From Jutongia huaianensis (GTDB lineage: Bacteria > Bacillota > Clostridia > Lachnospirales > Lachnospiraceae): DNA of 64,000 bases. The translations under genes and the position numbers were made by a program. The stretch is taken from assembly GCF_014384985.1 (NCBI RefSeq), contig NZ_JACRSX010000006.1, positions 62,001 to 126,000 on the forward strand, read 5' to 3'. Of this stretch, positions 55,042 to 63,549 are shown in pieces (within the stretch, counting starts at the first letter, position 1; each line of letters opens with the position of its first letter). A model generated the notes under the pieces. The model ran no database searches, was not told where the DNA came from, and saw only the letters and a list, made by a program, of their open reading frames with translations.

Positions 55042-55665
55042 ATGGAAATGACAAATATAAAAAATTTTATTTTTGATATTGGCGGTGTCCTTCTGGAATA
55101 CCGCTGGGCGGATATGCTGATGGATCACGGACTTTCCAGAGAAAACGCCATTGCCATCGGAAACACGATGTTTAACGATCCTCTGTGGTCCGGCATGGAT
55201 CTTGCTGCTGCCGGAGAGGAGCAGTCCATTATCGAAGCATACCGTAAGAAATACCCGGCATACGGTGATACGATCGCCTGGTTCATTAACCACTGCGAAT
55301 ATATGCATGTACCCAGAAAAGATGTCTGGGAGCGGGTACATACTCTGAAGGAGCTGGGATATCCTCTTTATCTGCTGTCCAATTATCCGGAGACCATGTT
55401 TCACAAGCATACCGACGATGCTCCGTTCCGACAGGACATGTCCGGCGGCGTGATCTCCTATGAGATCAAAAAGCTTAAGCCTTATCCTGAGATTTATCAG
55501 CACCTTCTGCAAAAATACAATCTGATCCCGGAGCAATGTCTTTTCTTTGATGACCGTGCCGAGAATACGGAAGGTGCCAGAAAGCAGGGCATTCACGCCA
55601 TTACTGTCACCTCCCGCCAGTTTTTGATAGAAGAATTGGACAAAATAATAGCAGCAACGAAATAA
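55042..55665 (+). CDS. HAD-superfamily hydrolase
   Basis: A 207-residue HAD phosphatase of the YihX type. Motif I is FDIGGVLLEY (residues 11-20, where the second Asp of DxD is replaced by Gly), motif II LLSNYP, motif III lysine in KKLKPYPEIY and motif IV FFDDRAENTEGA. The motif I change (DIGG) is common in this subgroup. Start: ATG at 55042; the frame is open back to 54982. Substrate unknown. Confidence 0.85.
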   Translation: MEMTNIKNFIFDIGGVLLEYRWADMLMDHGLSRENAIAIGNTMFNDPLWSGMDLAAAGEEQSIIEAYRKKYPAYGDTIAWFINHCEYMHVPRKDVWERVHTLKELGYPLYLLSNYPETMFHKHTDDAPFRQDMSGGVISYEIKKLKPYPEIYQHLLQKYNLIPEQCLFFDDRAENTEGARKQGIHAITVTSRQFLIEELDKIIAATK

Positions 55666-55685
55666 TCCTCATTGCTGCTATTATT
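55644..55685. terminator. Shared convergent terminator
   Basis: AATAATAGCAGCAA pairs perfectly over 14 bp with its complement. The stop codons of the HAD gene (loop) and of the phosphoesterase gene (stem) both lie inside it, so it ends both convergent transcripts. Confidence 0.75.
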
Positions 55686-56430
55686 CTAATCTGCCAATCT
55701 CATCAAAAATGCAGTGACATTTTTCTTCTTCAAAGCTGACATTGACATGCATATGTCCAAACATCCACGCTTCAAACTCTGTGGTATTTTTGATCTCATC
55801 CAGATAATCTGTGAGATAATCCTTTGCATAGAAATCCGGATATCCATCCATCTGCTCCAGAATAGAGGAACATGGACTATGAGTAATGATATAGTCCACC
55901 TTATGATCGTGAGCGGCAAGATTCTTTAGCCCCTCCTCCATCTCCTCCTCGGAAGGAAGCTCCCGTTCCCACCAGGACAGATGATTGATCCGGAACATTT
56001 TTCGCATCTTATACCAGCTCTCAATCCTCTCATCATCCGGCTCCAGCACGCCATCCGGAATGTCGTGGCAGCTTGCTCCGCCAAAGGTAAAAAAGCTTCT
56101 GTCATTTATATCAAAAATCTGTCCTCTCATCAGGTGAATCACAGATGGCCGGATAAAATTAACCTTTCCTCCGTGCCACTCCTCCACCGGCAGATTGTCC
56201 AATATATCATAATTACTGTGGTTGCCCGCCACAAAAAGCGTAGTGAACTTTTTATTCTCTAACCAGTCCAGATTGGCATGCTCTCTCGGACTGTCATCCC
56301 AGATGCCAAAATCTCCACAGACGATCACATAATCATCCTTCGTCAGCTCCACTCCCTCCGGAAAAACATAACGGTTCAGCCTGCTTTTCCAATCGCCGTG
56401 AGTATCGCCTGTTACAAATACCATCTCCAT
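55681..56430 (-). CDS. Metallophosphoesterase
   Basis: A calcineurin-like phosphoesterase of 249 residues: GDTHGD (8-13), GDFGIWDD (~38), GNHSNYD (~68), THSPCSS (~185) and GHMHVN (~228) give the full dimetal site. Cytoplasmic, no signal peptide. Substrate unknown. Confidence 0.88.
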   Translation of the reverse strand: MEMVFVTGDTHGDWKSRLNRYVFPEGVELTKDDYVIVCGDFGIWDDSPREHANLDWLENKKFTTLFVAGNHSNYDILDNLPVEEWHGGKVNFIRPSVIHLMRGQIFDINDRSFFTFGGASCHDIPDGVLEPDDERIESWYKMRKMFRINHLSWWERELPSEEEMEEGLKNLAAHDHKVDYIITHSPCSSILEQMDGYPDFYAKDYLTDYLDEIKNTTEFEAWMFGHMHVNVSFEEEKCHCIFDEIGRLE

Positions 56431-56594
56431 CAGCCCCCAATTTTATTTACACCTGTGTGTCAAATTTGAGTCATATATTCTATTATACATGTATTCTTCT
56501 TAAAATGCTACCAAAAAATACTTGAAATATGATGAATAAATGCGTACATTTCTCAAAAAATGGGGGAAAATCACATCCGCAAGGGATCTTTATA

Positions 56595-56957
56595 TTATTC
56601 CGTCTGATCCGCAGCCCACACAGCCTTTGGTCCATGCTCTCCGGTACGGATCCGCACCACATCCATCAGCTCATAAACAAAAATCTTACCGTCTCCGTGC
56701 TCCCCGGTATGTGCTGTTCGGCAGATAGCATCTACCGTACGCCTTGCCCACTCCTGACTGGAAACCACAATTTCAAATTTCACCTTAGGAAGAACATTGA
56801 TGTCCACGTCGTAGCCTCTCACCTTCTCCTTATATCCCATCTGTGTGCCACAGCCCATCACCTGTGAGATTGTCATTCCGTGAACCTGCAGCTCCTGCAG
56901 GGCATCCTTGACATCCTCCATTTTATCTTCATTAATAATCGCATCGATTTTGATCAT
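56595..56957 (-). CDS. glnK: Nitrogen regulatory protein P-II
   Basis: P-II proteins sense 2-oxoglutarate, ATP and ADP and gate AmtB. The 120 residues begin MIKIDAIINEDKMEDVKDAL; the T-loop KEKVRGYDVDINVLPKVKFE has no tyrosine at the usual uridylylation site 51 but one nearby. TGEHGDGKIFVYELMDVVRI is the family C signature. It follows amt by 30 bp, the usual amtB-glnK pair. Confidence 0.92.
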   Translation of the reverse strand: MIKIDAIINEDKMEDVKDALQELQVHGMTISQVMGCGTQMGYKEKVRGYDVDINVLPKVKFEIVVSSQEWARRTVDAICRTAHTGEHGDGKIFVYELMDVVRIRTGEHGPKAVWAADQTE

Positions 56958-56987
56958 AATCCTAACCTCCTGATTTTCTTTAACTCC

Positions 56988-58232
56988 CTAATCCAATCCG
57001 TTAAAGGACGGATATGCACTTTCTCCATGCTGGCTCTCGTCCAGTCCCACTCTCTCGTCATGCTCTGATACACGCAGCGGAGTAAACAGCTTGACAACAG
57101 ATGCACAGATCAGCGTTCCGACAATAGCAACTGCGATCGTTGCCACAATGCTGATGATCTGCGCCAGGAACAAACGGTAATCACCGAAGATCAATCCATC
57201 CCAGCGTGCCACTCCATTGATAGACTTCTGTGCAAAAATTCCGGTTGCGATACCACCCCAGATGCCACCGACACCATGACATCCAAATGCATCCAGCGCA
57301 TCATCATAACCAAAGTGCTTCTTTACTACGGACATCATAAAGTAACAGATCGGACTCACTACGATACCAATAATGATCGCGGACCACAGCGGCACAAAAC
57401 CGGCACCCGGCGTAATGGCTACCAGACCAAGTACGGCACCTGTACAGGCACCGATCACGGTCGGTTTGCCATCACGGATCATATCGATCACCATCCATGA
57501 AAGCATTGCACAGGCTGCAGAGGTGTTCGTCGTCATAAATGCGTGAACAGCCAGCCCATTTGCCCCCAAAGCACTTCCCGCATTGAAGCCGAACCAACCA
57601 AACCACAGAATAGAAGCTCCCAGCAAAACAAACGGGATATTGTGGGTACGGTATGCGGTCTTTTCATATCCGCGGCGCTTGCCGAGCATCAGGGAAAGCA
57701 CCAGACCGCTGACACCGGAGCTGATATGTACTACATTCCCTCCGGCAAAATCCACAGAACCCAGCACTTCACCGAGAAGACCTCCTTTGCCCCATACCAT
57801 ATGAGCCATCGGGAAATATACAACCAGAAGCCACAGAGCAATAAAAGCAAATAACGCTTTAAATTTCATTCTTCCGGCAACAGATCCGGTGATCAGTGCC
57901 GGGGTAATAATAGCAAACATCATCTGAAATGCAGCAAACAATAATGCCGGTATGCCGTCCGCATAAGCTCCGGGCTCCCAGCCTACATTATTCATACAAA
58001 AGCTTTTCAGATTACCGATCACACCACCGCAGTTGCCGCTAAAGGAAAGAGAATATCCCACCAGCACCCACATCAGGGAAGCAAGTCCCATAATAAAAAA
58101 CGACGAAATCATTGTATTTAAGACATTTTTCCGGCGAACAAGTCCTCCATAGAAAAATGCCAGTCCCGGCGTCATAAAAAATACAAACGCCGTTGCTATC
58201 ATCATAAATCCAGTATCTCCAGAATTCAACAT
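56988..58232 (-). CDS. amt: Ammonium transporter
   Basis: An Amt/Rh channel of 414 residues with 11 helices. Family signatures FFMTPGLAFFYGGLVRRKN at the N-terminus and DALDAFGCHGVGGIWGGIAT (twin-His His2 near 300) are intact. It is co-transcribed with P-II downstream and preceded by an attenuator, so nitrogen control probably acts on the leader RNA. Confidence 0.95.
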   Translation of the reverse strand: MLNSGDTGFMMIATAFVFFMTPGLAFFYGGLVRRKNVLNTMISSFFIMGLASLMWVLVGYSLSFSGNCGGVIGNLKSFCMNNVGWEPGAYADGIPALLFAAFQMMFAIITPALITGSVAGRMKFKALFAFIALWLLVVYFPMAHMVWGKGGLLGEVLGSVDFAGGNVVHISSGVSGLVLSLMLGKRRGYEKTAYRTHNIPFVLLGASILWFGWFGFNAGSALGANGLAVHAFMTTNTSAACAMLSWMVIDMIRDGKPTVIGACTGAVLGLVAITPGAGFVPLWSAIIIGIVVSPICYFMMSVVKKHFGYDDALDAFGCHGVGGIWGGIATGIFAQKSINGVARWDGLIFGDYRLFLAQIISIVATIAVAIVGTLICASVVKLFTPLRVSEHDERVGLDESQHGESAYPSFNGLD

Positions 58233-58350
58233 ATCCGTACCACCTTTCTGTCCATCACCATTCTCCTGTTTCTATAGTTACGATAGGATTGCGCATTCCT
58301 GTCCGAGCTTCATGCCTTCCAAAATAATTCTTAACCGGATTATTTCTTTT

Positions 58351-58396
58351 TAAGAAAACAAAAAAGGCACTTCTATCTAAAAAATAGAAGCACCTT
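58351..58396 (-). terminator. Attenuator-type terminator in the amt leader
   Basis: A 13-bp stem with two G-U pairs (arms 58384-58396 and 58364-58376) is followed by TTTTTTGTTTT on the minus strand. It begins only ~15-20 bases after the predicted transcription start and ~120 bases before amt, so most transcripts would stop unless antitermination occurs. Confidence 0.75.
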
Positions 58397-58413
58397 CGCT
58401 CTTTACGAAAACA

Positions 58414-58442
58414 ATCATAGCACAACCAAAAATCATTTTCAA
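58414..58442 (-). promoter_or_regulatory. Sigma-A promoter of amt-glnK
   Basis: TTGAAA (58437-58442), 17-base spacer, TATGAT (58414-58419) on the minus strand. Confidence 0.8.
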
Positions 58443-58531
58443 TAACTTTTTTCAAAAAAACTTGATAAAAATTCGTACACCGTTTTAATTTCTTTCAAAT
58501 GCAAACGCCGGACTTTATTATTCAAACTCCG

Positions 58532-60949
58532 CTATCCCTTTATTTTCACAGGTTTAGAATAATAGCTGAACAACCTCTTTTTGCCACGCTTCCTGTAGGT
58601 TCTGATCCGGATGCGGAATGTCTTGTTGCCCTTCTGATAACGAATCCGATAGATCCCATGAAGTTTTTTGATGGAATTGGTCTTTAGGACAATCTTTTTG
58701 TAGGCTCCCCCATTGGTTGCTGCGTATAACTGCACCCGGTCCGCATTATATCTTTTGACACGAAGCAGCAAATAAGGAATGCTGCCTGCTCTTTTTTTCT
58801 GCACCGAAATCACCGGTGTGATAAGCCGGGTAACTGTTATGGTCTGCGGTTTCGTAAACGCTCCATATACAATTCGGCTGCCATCCGTCCACCAGGCACG
58901 AAGCTTATAACGATACCGGACGCCGGCCTTTTGCTTATTGTATGTATAAGAAAGTGTCTGCCCGGAAAGAGTCTGTATCCGGCGGTATGTCTTATTTTTG
59001 CCGGATGACATATAAATTTCATAGCCTGTCGCTGACATATTATAGCTCCAGGAAAGTGTCACATGACGATTGTCTCCGGACCGCACCCGGAGCCCCGCAA
59101 TAGACAGATCTGATCTTTCCGATGGCTCCGCTGACGCATCGGTATCCGGCATACTTGTGGAAAGCACAGAAGGAGCCGGACTTCCCTGCGGACTCACCGT
59201 TGGATTCAGACTGATCATGGGTTTCGCTGTTGGGGTTGCCGACGGGGTCACACCGGCTGGCGGACTTAGCGTTGGGGTTGCTGTCGGGGTCACACCGGCT
59301 GGCGGACTTAGCGTTGGGGTTGCCGACGGGGTCACACCGGCTGGCGGACTTGGCGTTGGCGTCGCCGACGGGGTCACACCGGCTGGCGGACTTAGCGTTG
59401 GCGTTGCTGTCGGGGTCACACCGGCTGGCGGACTTAACGTTGGGGTTGCTGTCGGGGTCACACCGACTGGCGGACTTAGCGTTGGCGTCGCCGACGGGGT
59501 CACACCGGCTGGCGGACTTGGCGTTGAGGTTGCTGTCGGGGTCACTGTCGGTGTGCTGGTGGTAACTATCGGAAATGCACTTGTCTCCGGCAGAGCCTTG
59601 ATCAGGGTTTGTTCACAATCATATGCGTGACCACACTCCCGACAGAGCATCCCGGTTATTGTTACATATTCATCCTCATAAAAGGTATACGGCTCATATT
59701 GGTGGACATGCTCATCAATATCCTGAAAGGTAAGCCCGGCTTCTTTTGCATAGCTTTCGGCTACACTGTCCTTTTTTCCGTACAGTACAACCGTATCATC
59801 CTGAAATGCGTTTTCTCCGATTTTTGTCACAGTCTCAGGAATGTATATGCTTTTCAGCGAGGTACAGCCCTTTGCAAAATTCTCCGGGATTTCTGTAAGA
59901 TCCTCCGGTAAAACTATGTTCTCTAATTCCTTACAATAGGCACCGTCCCCTCTATGCAGCGTCATTCCTTTTCCAAAAATCACGCTTTTGACACCGGTGC
60001 ACCCATTCAACACCTCATAGCTTGTTTTTGTCCCACCCGGCAGATACAACGATTCTATACCGGAACGAATGATAATCTGATTGGTATTTTGATATGCTTT
60101 TCCCATATATATCTGCAGATTTTCTCCCAAAAGGATCATCCTGAGATTTTTCACATCCGCAAATGCCATAGCTCCAAGCCGCTTTACATTACGCAGATCC
60201 TGCACCGGGTACAACGCAGTGGCTGCCTCAAATGCTGCAGCACCGATTTCCTCCACTCCGGAAGGAATCATCATATTCTTTACATTGCGCACTGATTCAA
60301 AAGCATACTGGGAAATCTTTGTAACACTGTCCGGAATCGTGTACTCTGTCCGCGTATCCTGACTGGGATAACGTACCAGCTCTGACATGTCCGTTGTAAA
60401 CAAAACACCATCCTTTACTGTGTAAAATCTATTCTCCGGATCAATCGTAATCTCCTCCAGCTTTGTCCCCTCAAAGGGAACCAGCCATGACGTTTCAATC
60501 TTCTGAACCTGTTTACCAATATGAATTTTACTCAGACCGGAAAGACTGAAGGCCCCCTCACTAATCTTCTGAACATTATCACCAACCGTAATTTCTCTCA
60601 GCTTGCTGCATCGATTAAAAGCATAGGAGCTGATATTCGTAACATCATACACATTACCATCTTTGGAAACAGCATCCGGAATGATCACAATGCCATCGCC
60701 TGCCCCCTGATAATCTGCCGCTCCAAAGGATGTGTCCCCCACCATTGCCTCATCCCCTGAAATATTATAATAAATCCCCTGTGGATCTTTGTTATTCTCA
60801 TCCAGTGTATAGATCACATTGCGATAAGAAACCGGATTTTCCGCTGCAGATGTCCTCTCAGAAACCGGATTTCCCAAAAAATCCCCCGATATCAATAATG
60901 CAATAATCAATATCCAGCTGATCCATCGTATGTGTTTTCTCTCAAACAT
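58532..60949 (-). CDS. BspA-like leucine-rich repeat surface protein with Pro/Thr stalk
   Basis: A secreted 805-residue protein. It has a signal peptide (WILIIALLISGDFLG), LRR_5/BspA-like repeats (~80-400; YAFNRCSKLREITVGDNVQK and similar) and a region with CRECGH. A stalk of seven 14-residue repeats SPPAGVTPTATPTL (~475-575) is followed by two fibronectin III-like domains. No LPXTG is seen; anchoring is unknown. Such proteins mediate host or matrix contact. The 42-bp DNA repeat could vary in copy number in frame. Promoter at 61047-61076. Confidence 0.88.
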   Translation of the reverse strand: MFERKHIRWISWILIIALLISGDFLGNPVSERTSAAENPVSYRNVIYTLDENNKDPQGIYYNISGDEAMVGDTSFGAADYQGAGDGIVIIPDAVSKDGNVYDVTNISSYAFNRCSKLREITVGDNVQKISEGAFSLSGLSKIHIGKQVQKIETSWLVPFEGTKLEEITIDPENRFYTVKDGVLFTTDMSELVRYPSQDTRTEYTIPDSVTKISQYAFESVRNVKNMMIPSGVEEIGAAAFEAATALYPVQDLRNVKRLGAMAFADVKNLRMILLGENLQIYMGKAYQNTNQIIIRSGIESLYLPGGTKTSYEVLNGCTGVKSVIFGKGMTLHRGDGAYCKELENIVLPEDLTEIPENFAKGCTSLKSIYIPETVTKIGENAFQDDTVVLYGKKDSVAESYAKEAGLTFQDIDEHVHQYEPYTFYEDEYVTITGMLCRECGHAYDCEQTLIKALPETSAFPIVTTSTPTVTPTATSTPSPPAGVTPSATPTLSPPVGVTPTATPTLSPPAGVTPTATPTLSPPAGVTPSATPTPSPPAGVTPSATPTLSPPAGVTPTATPTLSPPAGVTPSATPTAKPMISLNPTVSPQGSPAPSVLSTSMPDTDASAEPSERSDLSIAGLRVRSGDNRHVTLSWSYNMSATGYEIYMSSGKNKTYRRIQTLSGQTLSYTYNKQKAGVRYRYKLRAWWTDGSRIVYGAFTKPQTITVTRLITPVISVQKKRAGSIPYLLLRVKRYNADRVQLYAATNGGAYKKIVLKTNSIKKLHGIYRIRYQKGNKTFRIRIRTYRKRGKKRLFSYYSKPVKIKG
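59230..59530 (-). repeat. Seven in-frame 42-bp tandem repeats
   Basis: The unit GGGGTCACACCGGCTGGCGG plus 22 further bases recurs seven times at 42-bp spacing with few changes, encoding the Pro/Thr stalk. In-frame unit length allows copy-number variation without frameshift. Confidence 0.92.
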
Positions 60950-61046
60950 CTCTCATCCCTCTTTATTTGAAATGATGTGAATGTTATCATCCACAAATCA
61001 TATTTCACTCACCGAATTTACTCCTTTACAACCTGTTCCAAACCAA

Positions 61047-61076
61047 AGTATATCACAGATGCTTTTTTATTCTCAA
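61047..61076 (-). promoter_or_regulatory. Promoter of the BspA-like gene
   Basis: TTGAGA (61071-61076), 18-base spacer ending TGA, TATACT (61047-61052) on the minus strand. The leader is ~90 bases. Confidence 0.7.
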
Positions 61077-61100
61077 GTGCAAGTGCAGGAAAACAGGAAA

Positions 61101-61289
61101 TCATGTCATATTCAGCCCCTTATCCTGAAGCATTTTCCGGTACTCTTCCGGCTTGCTTCTCGGCACAGGGACTCTCACACCGCTGCAGACTCCATCAAAG
61201 ACTCTGCTGCCCAGTGCCGTTACATAGTAGTTAATTCCATCAATCCGAACACGTTCCTTCTTCTGTGTGATTCTCCATATTATCCCAAT
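61101..61289 (-). pseudogene. Short reading frame without a start codon, gene remnant or non-ATG gene
   Basis: A frame of ~60 codons reads WRITQKKERVRIDGINYYVT then ALGSRVFDGVCSGVRVPVPR and ends LQDKGLNMT. The composition is strongly protein-like and basic. No ATG, GTG or TTG opens it; only ATT or ATA codons lie at the ZIP gene end. It may be a remnant or may start at ATT. Family unknown. The rest of the 330-bp gap 60950-61279 contains only the BspA promoter and leader. Confidence 0.4.
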
Positions 61290-62065
61290 GCCACATCCAG
61301 AACCATCATTAATGCAAACCCCAATGACGCTCCAATCGTACCGATATTACTGTGCATTCCATCCTGACATTCCGGAATCAGCTCCTCGATCACGACATAC
61401 ATCATAGCTCCGGCCGCAAATGCCAGAAGATATGGCAGCACCGGTGAGATCAGTCCGGCGATCAGAATCGTAATAAAGCCGCCGATTGGTTCTACGATTC
61501 CGGACAAAACGCCACATACAAATGCTTTTCTCCGGCTCATTCCCTCGCCGCAAAGGGGCAGGGAAATAATCGCTCCCTCCGGAAAATTCTGAATGGCAAT
61601 GCCAAGTGCCAGTGCCAAAGCACCGGCTGCGGTGATACCGGCTCCCCGTATCAGGCTTCCTGCATAGGCAACCCCCACAGACATTCCTTCCGGAATGTTG
61701 TGAAGCGTCACCGCAAACAGCATCATTGTAGTCTTGGACAAATGAGGCTGCCCGGAATGAAGTCCCTCCGGTTCTGGGCTTTTTAAATGCAGATGTGGAA
61801 TGACCGTATCCAGTATCAGCAAAAATCCGATGCCCAGCAGAAATCCCACCAATGCCGGAAGCCAGCCAATCCCTCCCTGCGCTTCTGTCATATCAATCGC
61901 CGGGATCAACAGAGACCACACAGAGGCAGCGATCATAACACCTGCTGCAAAACCAAGCAGCAGCTTTTCCAGCTTTGGCGCAATCTTATCCCTAACAAAA
62001 AATACCATTGCCGCCCCCAGAGAGGTCCCCAGAAACGGAATACTTAATATGATCAGTTCAGACAT
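61280..62065 (-). CDS. ZIP family metal transporter, ZupT-like
   Basis: A 261-residue membrane protein with eight helices that imports divalent metals such as zinc. The two metal-site helices are VTLHNIPEGMSVGVAYA (TM4) and IAIQNFPEGAIISLPL (TM5). A His-containing loop (HLHLKSPEPEGLHSGQPH) between TM3 and TM4 may bind metal. AAAGGAG precedes the ATG. No metal-regulator box was recognised. Confidence 0.9.
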   Translation of the reverse strand: MSELIILSIPFLGTSLGAAMVFFVRDKIAPKLEKLLLGFAAGVMIAASVWSLLIPAIDMTEAQGGIGWLPALVGFLLGIGFLLILDTVIPHLHLKSPEPEGLHSGQPHLSKTTMMLFAVTLHNIPEGMSVGVAYAGSLIRGAGITAAGALALALGIAIQNFPEGAIISLPLCGEGMSRRKAFVCGVLSGIVEPIGGFITILIAGLISPVLPYLLAFAAGAMMYVVIEELIPECQDGMHSNIGTIGASLGFALMMVLDVALG

Positions 62066-62139
62066 AAACTGCTCCTTTCTTAATATTTCATATCTTACAC
62101 ATAATTCTTATCTGTATATTAAATATATGCGTATAAATA

Positions 62140-62179
62140 AATACAGCGACAGTTAGTTGATGCTAACCGCCGCTGTATT
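62140..62179 (-). terminator. Terminator after the hydroxyacid dehydrogenase
   Basis: AATACAGCG/CGCTGTATT outer stem and GTTAG/CTAAC inner stem; on the minus strand TTTATTTATA follows. It separates the dehydrogenase from the ZIP gene. Nothing else is seen in 62066-62316. Confidence 0.7.
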
Positions 62180-62316
62180 GTAACACACACACATTAAAAT
62201 TGCAAAATATACTCATATGCCTGTTTTTATTGTAACAACACCGCTATCATACGGCAATAATCCTTTTTGTGTAACCTTCTGCTTCATAAAAGGATTTATA
62301 CTTAAACAGGAGTATT

Positions 62317-63276
62317 TCAATGAACAACATTCTGTGCTTTCCCCTTAAGAAAACACTTAACATTCCCGGAAGCAATATCGATCAGGCGCCCTCTTGCCTC
62401 CTTGGCAGCCCATGCAATGTGCGGCGTGATCACACAGTTCTCACAGGCAAGCAGCGGATTATCCGGTTTGGCAGGCTCCACAGATACCACGTCAACACCT
62501 GCTCCATACACCTTACCGCTGTGAAGAGCCTCCGCCAGATCCTTTTCCACAATCGTTCCGCCACGGCTGGTATTGATCAGAATGACCCCATCCTTCATCT
62601 GCGCGATGGTTTCTTTACAGACAAGATCTTTCGTCTGCTCATTCAATGGACAGGCAAGAAAGATCACATCGGACTCCTTCAAAAGCTGTTCTCTGGAAAC
62701 ATATTCTCCGATCGCCTTTCCTTCCGGCGTCTCATGGGAACCATTGGTGATCACTCTCATGCCAAACGCTTTCGCTACACGGCCAATGGCTTTGCCTGTC
62801 TGTCCAAAACCGATAATTCCCGCCGTCTTATGATCCAGCTCGATCAGTGGATAATCCCAGAAACAGAAATCACGTCCCCGGCTCCATCTGCCATTATGAA
62901 CCTCTTTGCTGTGATGTGCTGCGTGAGAGCAGATATCCAAAAGCAGGGCAAATGCCTGCTGTGCAACTGCCTGTGTACTGTATCCCGGCACATTTGTAAC
63001 CGTAATACCATGCATTGCAGCCGCCGCCATATCTACTACATTATATCCGGTAGCCAGCACACCAATATATTGAAGTCCCGGACATGCCTCCATAACCTCT
63101 GCTGTAATGACCGTTTTATTGGTCAGAGCAATCTCGCAGTCCTGCAGCCGGTCCACAATATCTGCCGTCTGATTTGGTGTGTACTCATATACAGTCAGAT
63201 CACCTAATGCTTCCATTTTATCCCAGTTTAAATCACCCGGATTGCTTGTAAAACCATCTAAAATCACAATTTTCAT
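62317..63276 (-). CDS. D-2-hydroxyacid dehydrogenase
   Basis: An NAD-dependent enzyme of the glycerate/phosphoglycerate dehydrogenase family. The 319 residues show the Rossmann loop GIIGFGQTGKAIGRVAKAFG (~150), catalytic Arg in INTSRGGTIVEKDLAEAL, Glu in DVVSVEPAKPDNPLL and His in VITPHIAWAAKEARGRL. Likely a hydroxypyruvate/glyoxylate or related reductase; exact substrate not determinable. AGGAGG precedes the ATG. Confidence 0.88.
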   Translation of the reverse strand: MKIVILDGFTSNPGDLNWDKMEALGDLTVYEYTPNQTADIVDRLQDCEIALTNKTVITAEVMEACPGLQYIGVLATGYNVVDMAAAAMHGITVTNVPGYSTQAVAQQAFALLLDICSHAAHHSKEVHNGRWSRGRDFCFWDYPLIELDHKTAGIIGFGQTGKAIGRVAKAFGMRVITNGSHETPEGKAIGEYVSREQLLKESDVIFLACPLNEQTKDLVCKETIAQMKDGVILINTSRGGTIVEKDLAEALHSGKVYGAGVDVVSVEPAKPDNPLLACENCVITPHIAWAAKEARGRLIDIASGNVKCFLKGKAQNVVH

Positions 63277-63483
63277 TGATCTATGCCTCCTGTCTTTCCG
63301 TATTTAAATTATAAATTTGAGGTTACTATAGCACCTTTGTCCGAACTGTGCAAGAACCCTGCGGAATCATCCATAACTTTGTTAAAAGAAAATAAATAAA
63401 TCATATAACTTGTCCGGCGATTCCTACACCCTTTACAGCGGTGGCAGCAGCAGACCATGACGATAATTTTCCTCTTAACACAG
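63277..63483 (+). other. Intergenic region, candidate plus-strand RNA
   Basis: No gene is seen between the two minus-strand genes. A TTGTTA...TATAAC pair (63382-63411, 19-base spacer) could start a ~120-base plus-strand transcript ending at the strong terminator 63484-63534. Confidence 0.3.
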
Positions 63484-63534
63484 CATAAGCCTCTGTGTCC
63501 GATTATTAGGACACAGAGGCTTATGTTTTATTTT
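63484..63534 (+). terminator. Strong plus-strand terminator without an upstream plus-strand gene
   Basis: A perfect 17-bp stem (63484-63500 with 63509-63525), loop GATTATTA, then TTTTATTTT on the plus strand. On the minus strand it is not followed by T. The nearest genes on both sides are on the minus strand. Confidence 0.75.
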
Positions 63535-63549
63535 GGTGCAAGGCACATT

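Noticed and set aside
58255..58455. 66-codon frame upstream of amt
   Set aside because: It contains the amt promoter and attenuator and has no ribosome-binding site.
59230..59530. Regular repeats resembling a CRISPR array
   Set aside because: Units are contiguous 42-bp repeats with no unique spacers and are in frame within a gene; no cas genes present.
59070..59630. 186-codon plus-strand frame rich in Gly-Val-Ala
   Set aside because: It is the antisense shadow of the 42-bp repeat encoding the Pro/Thr stalk; no start signals.
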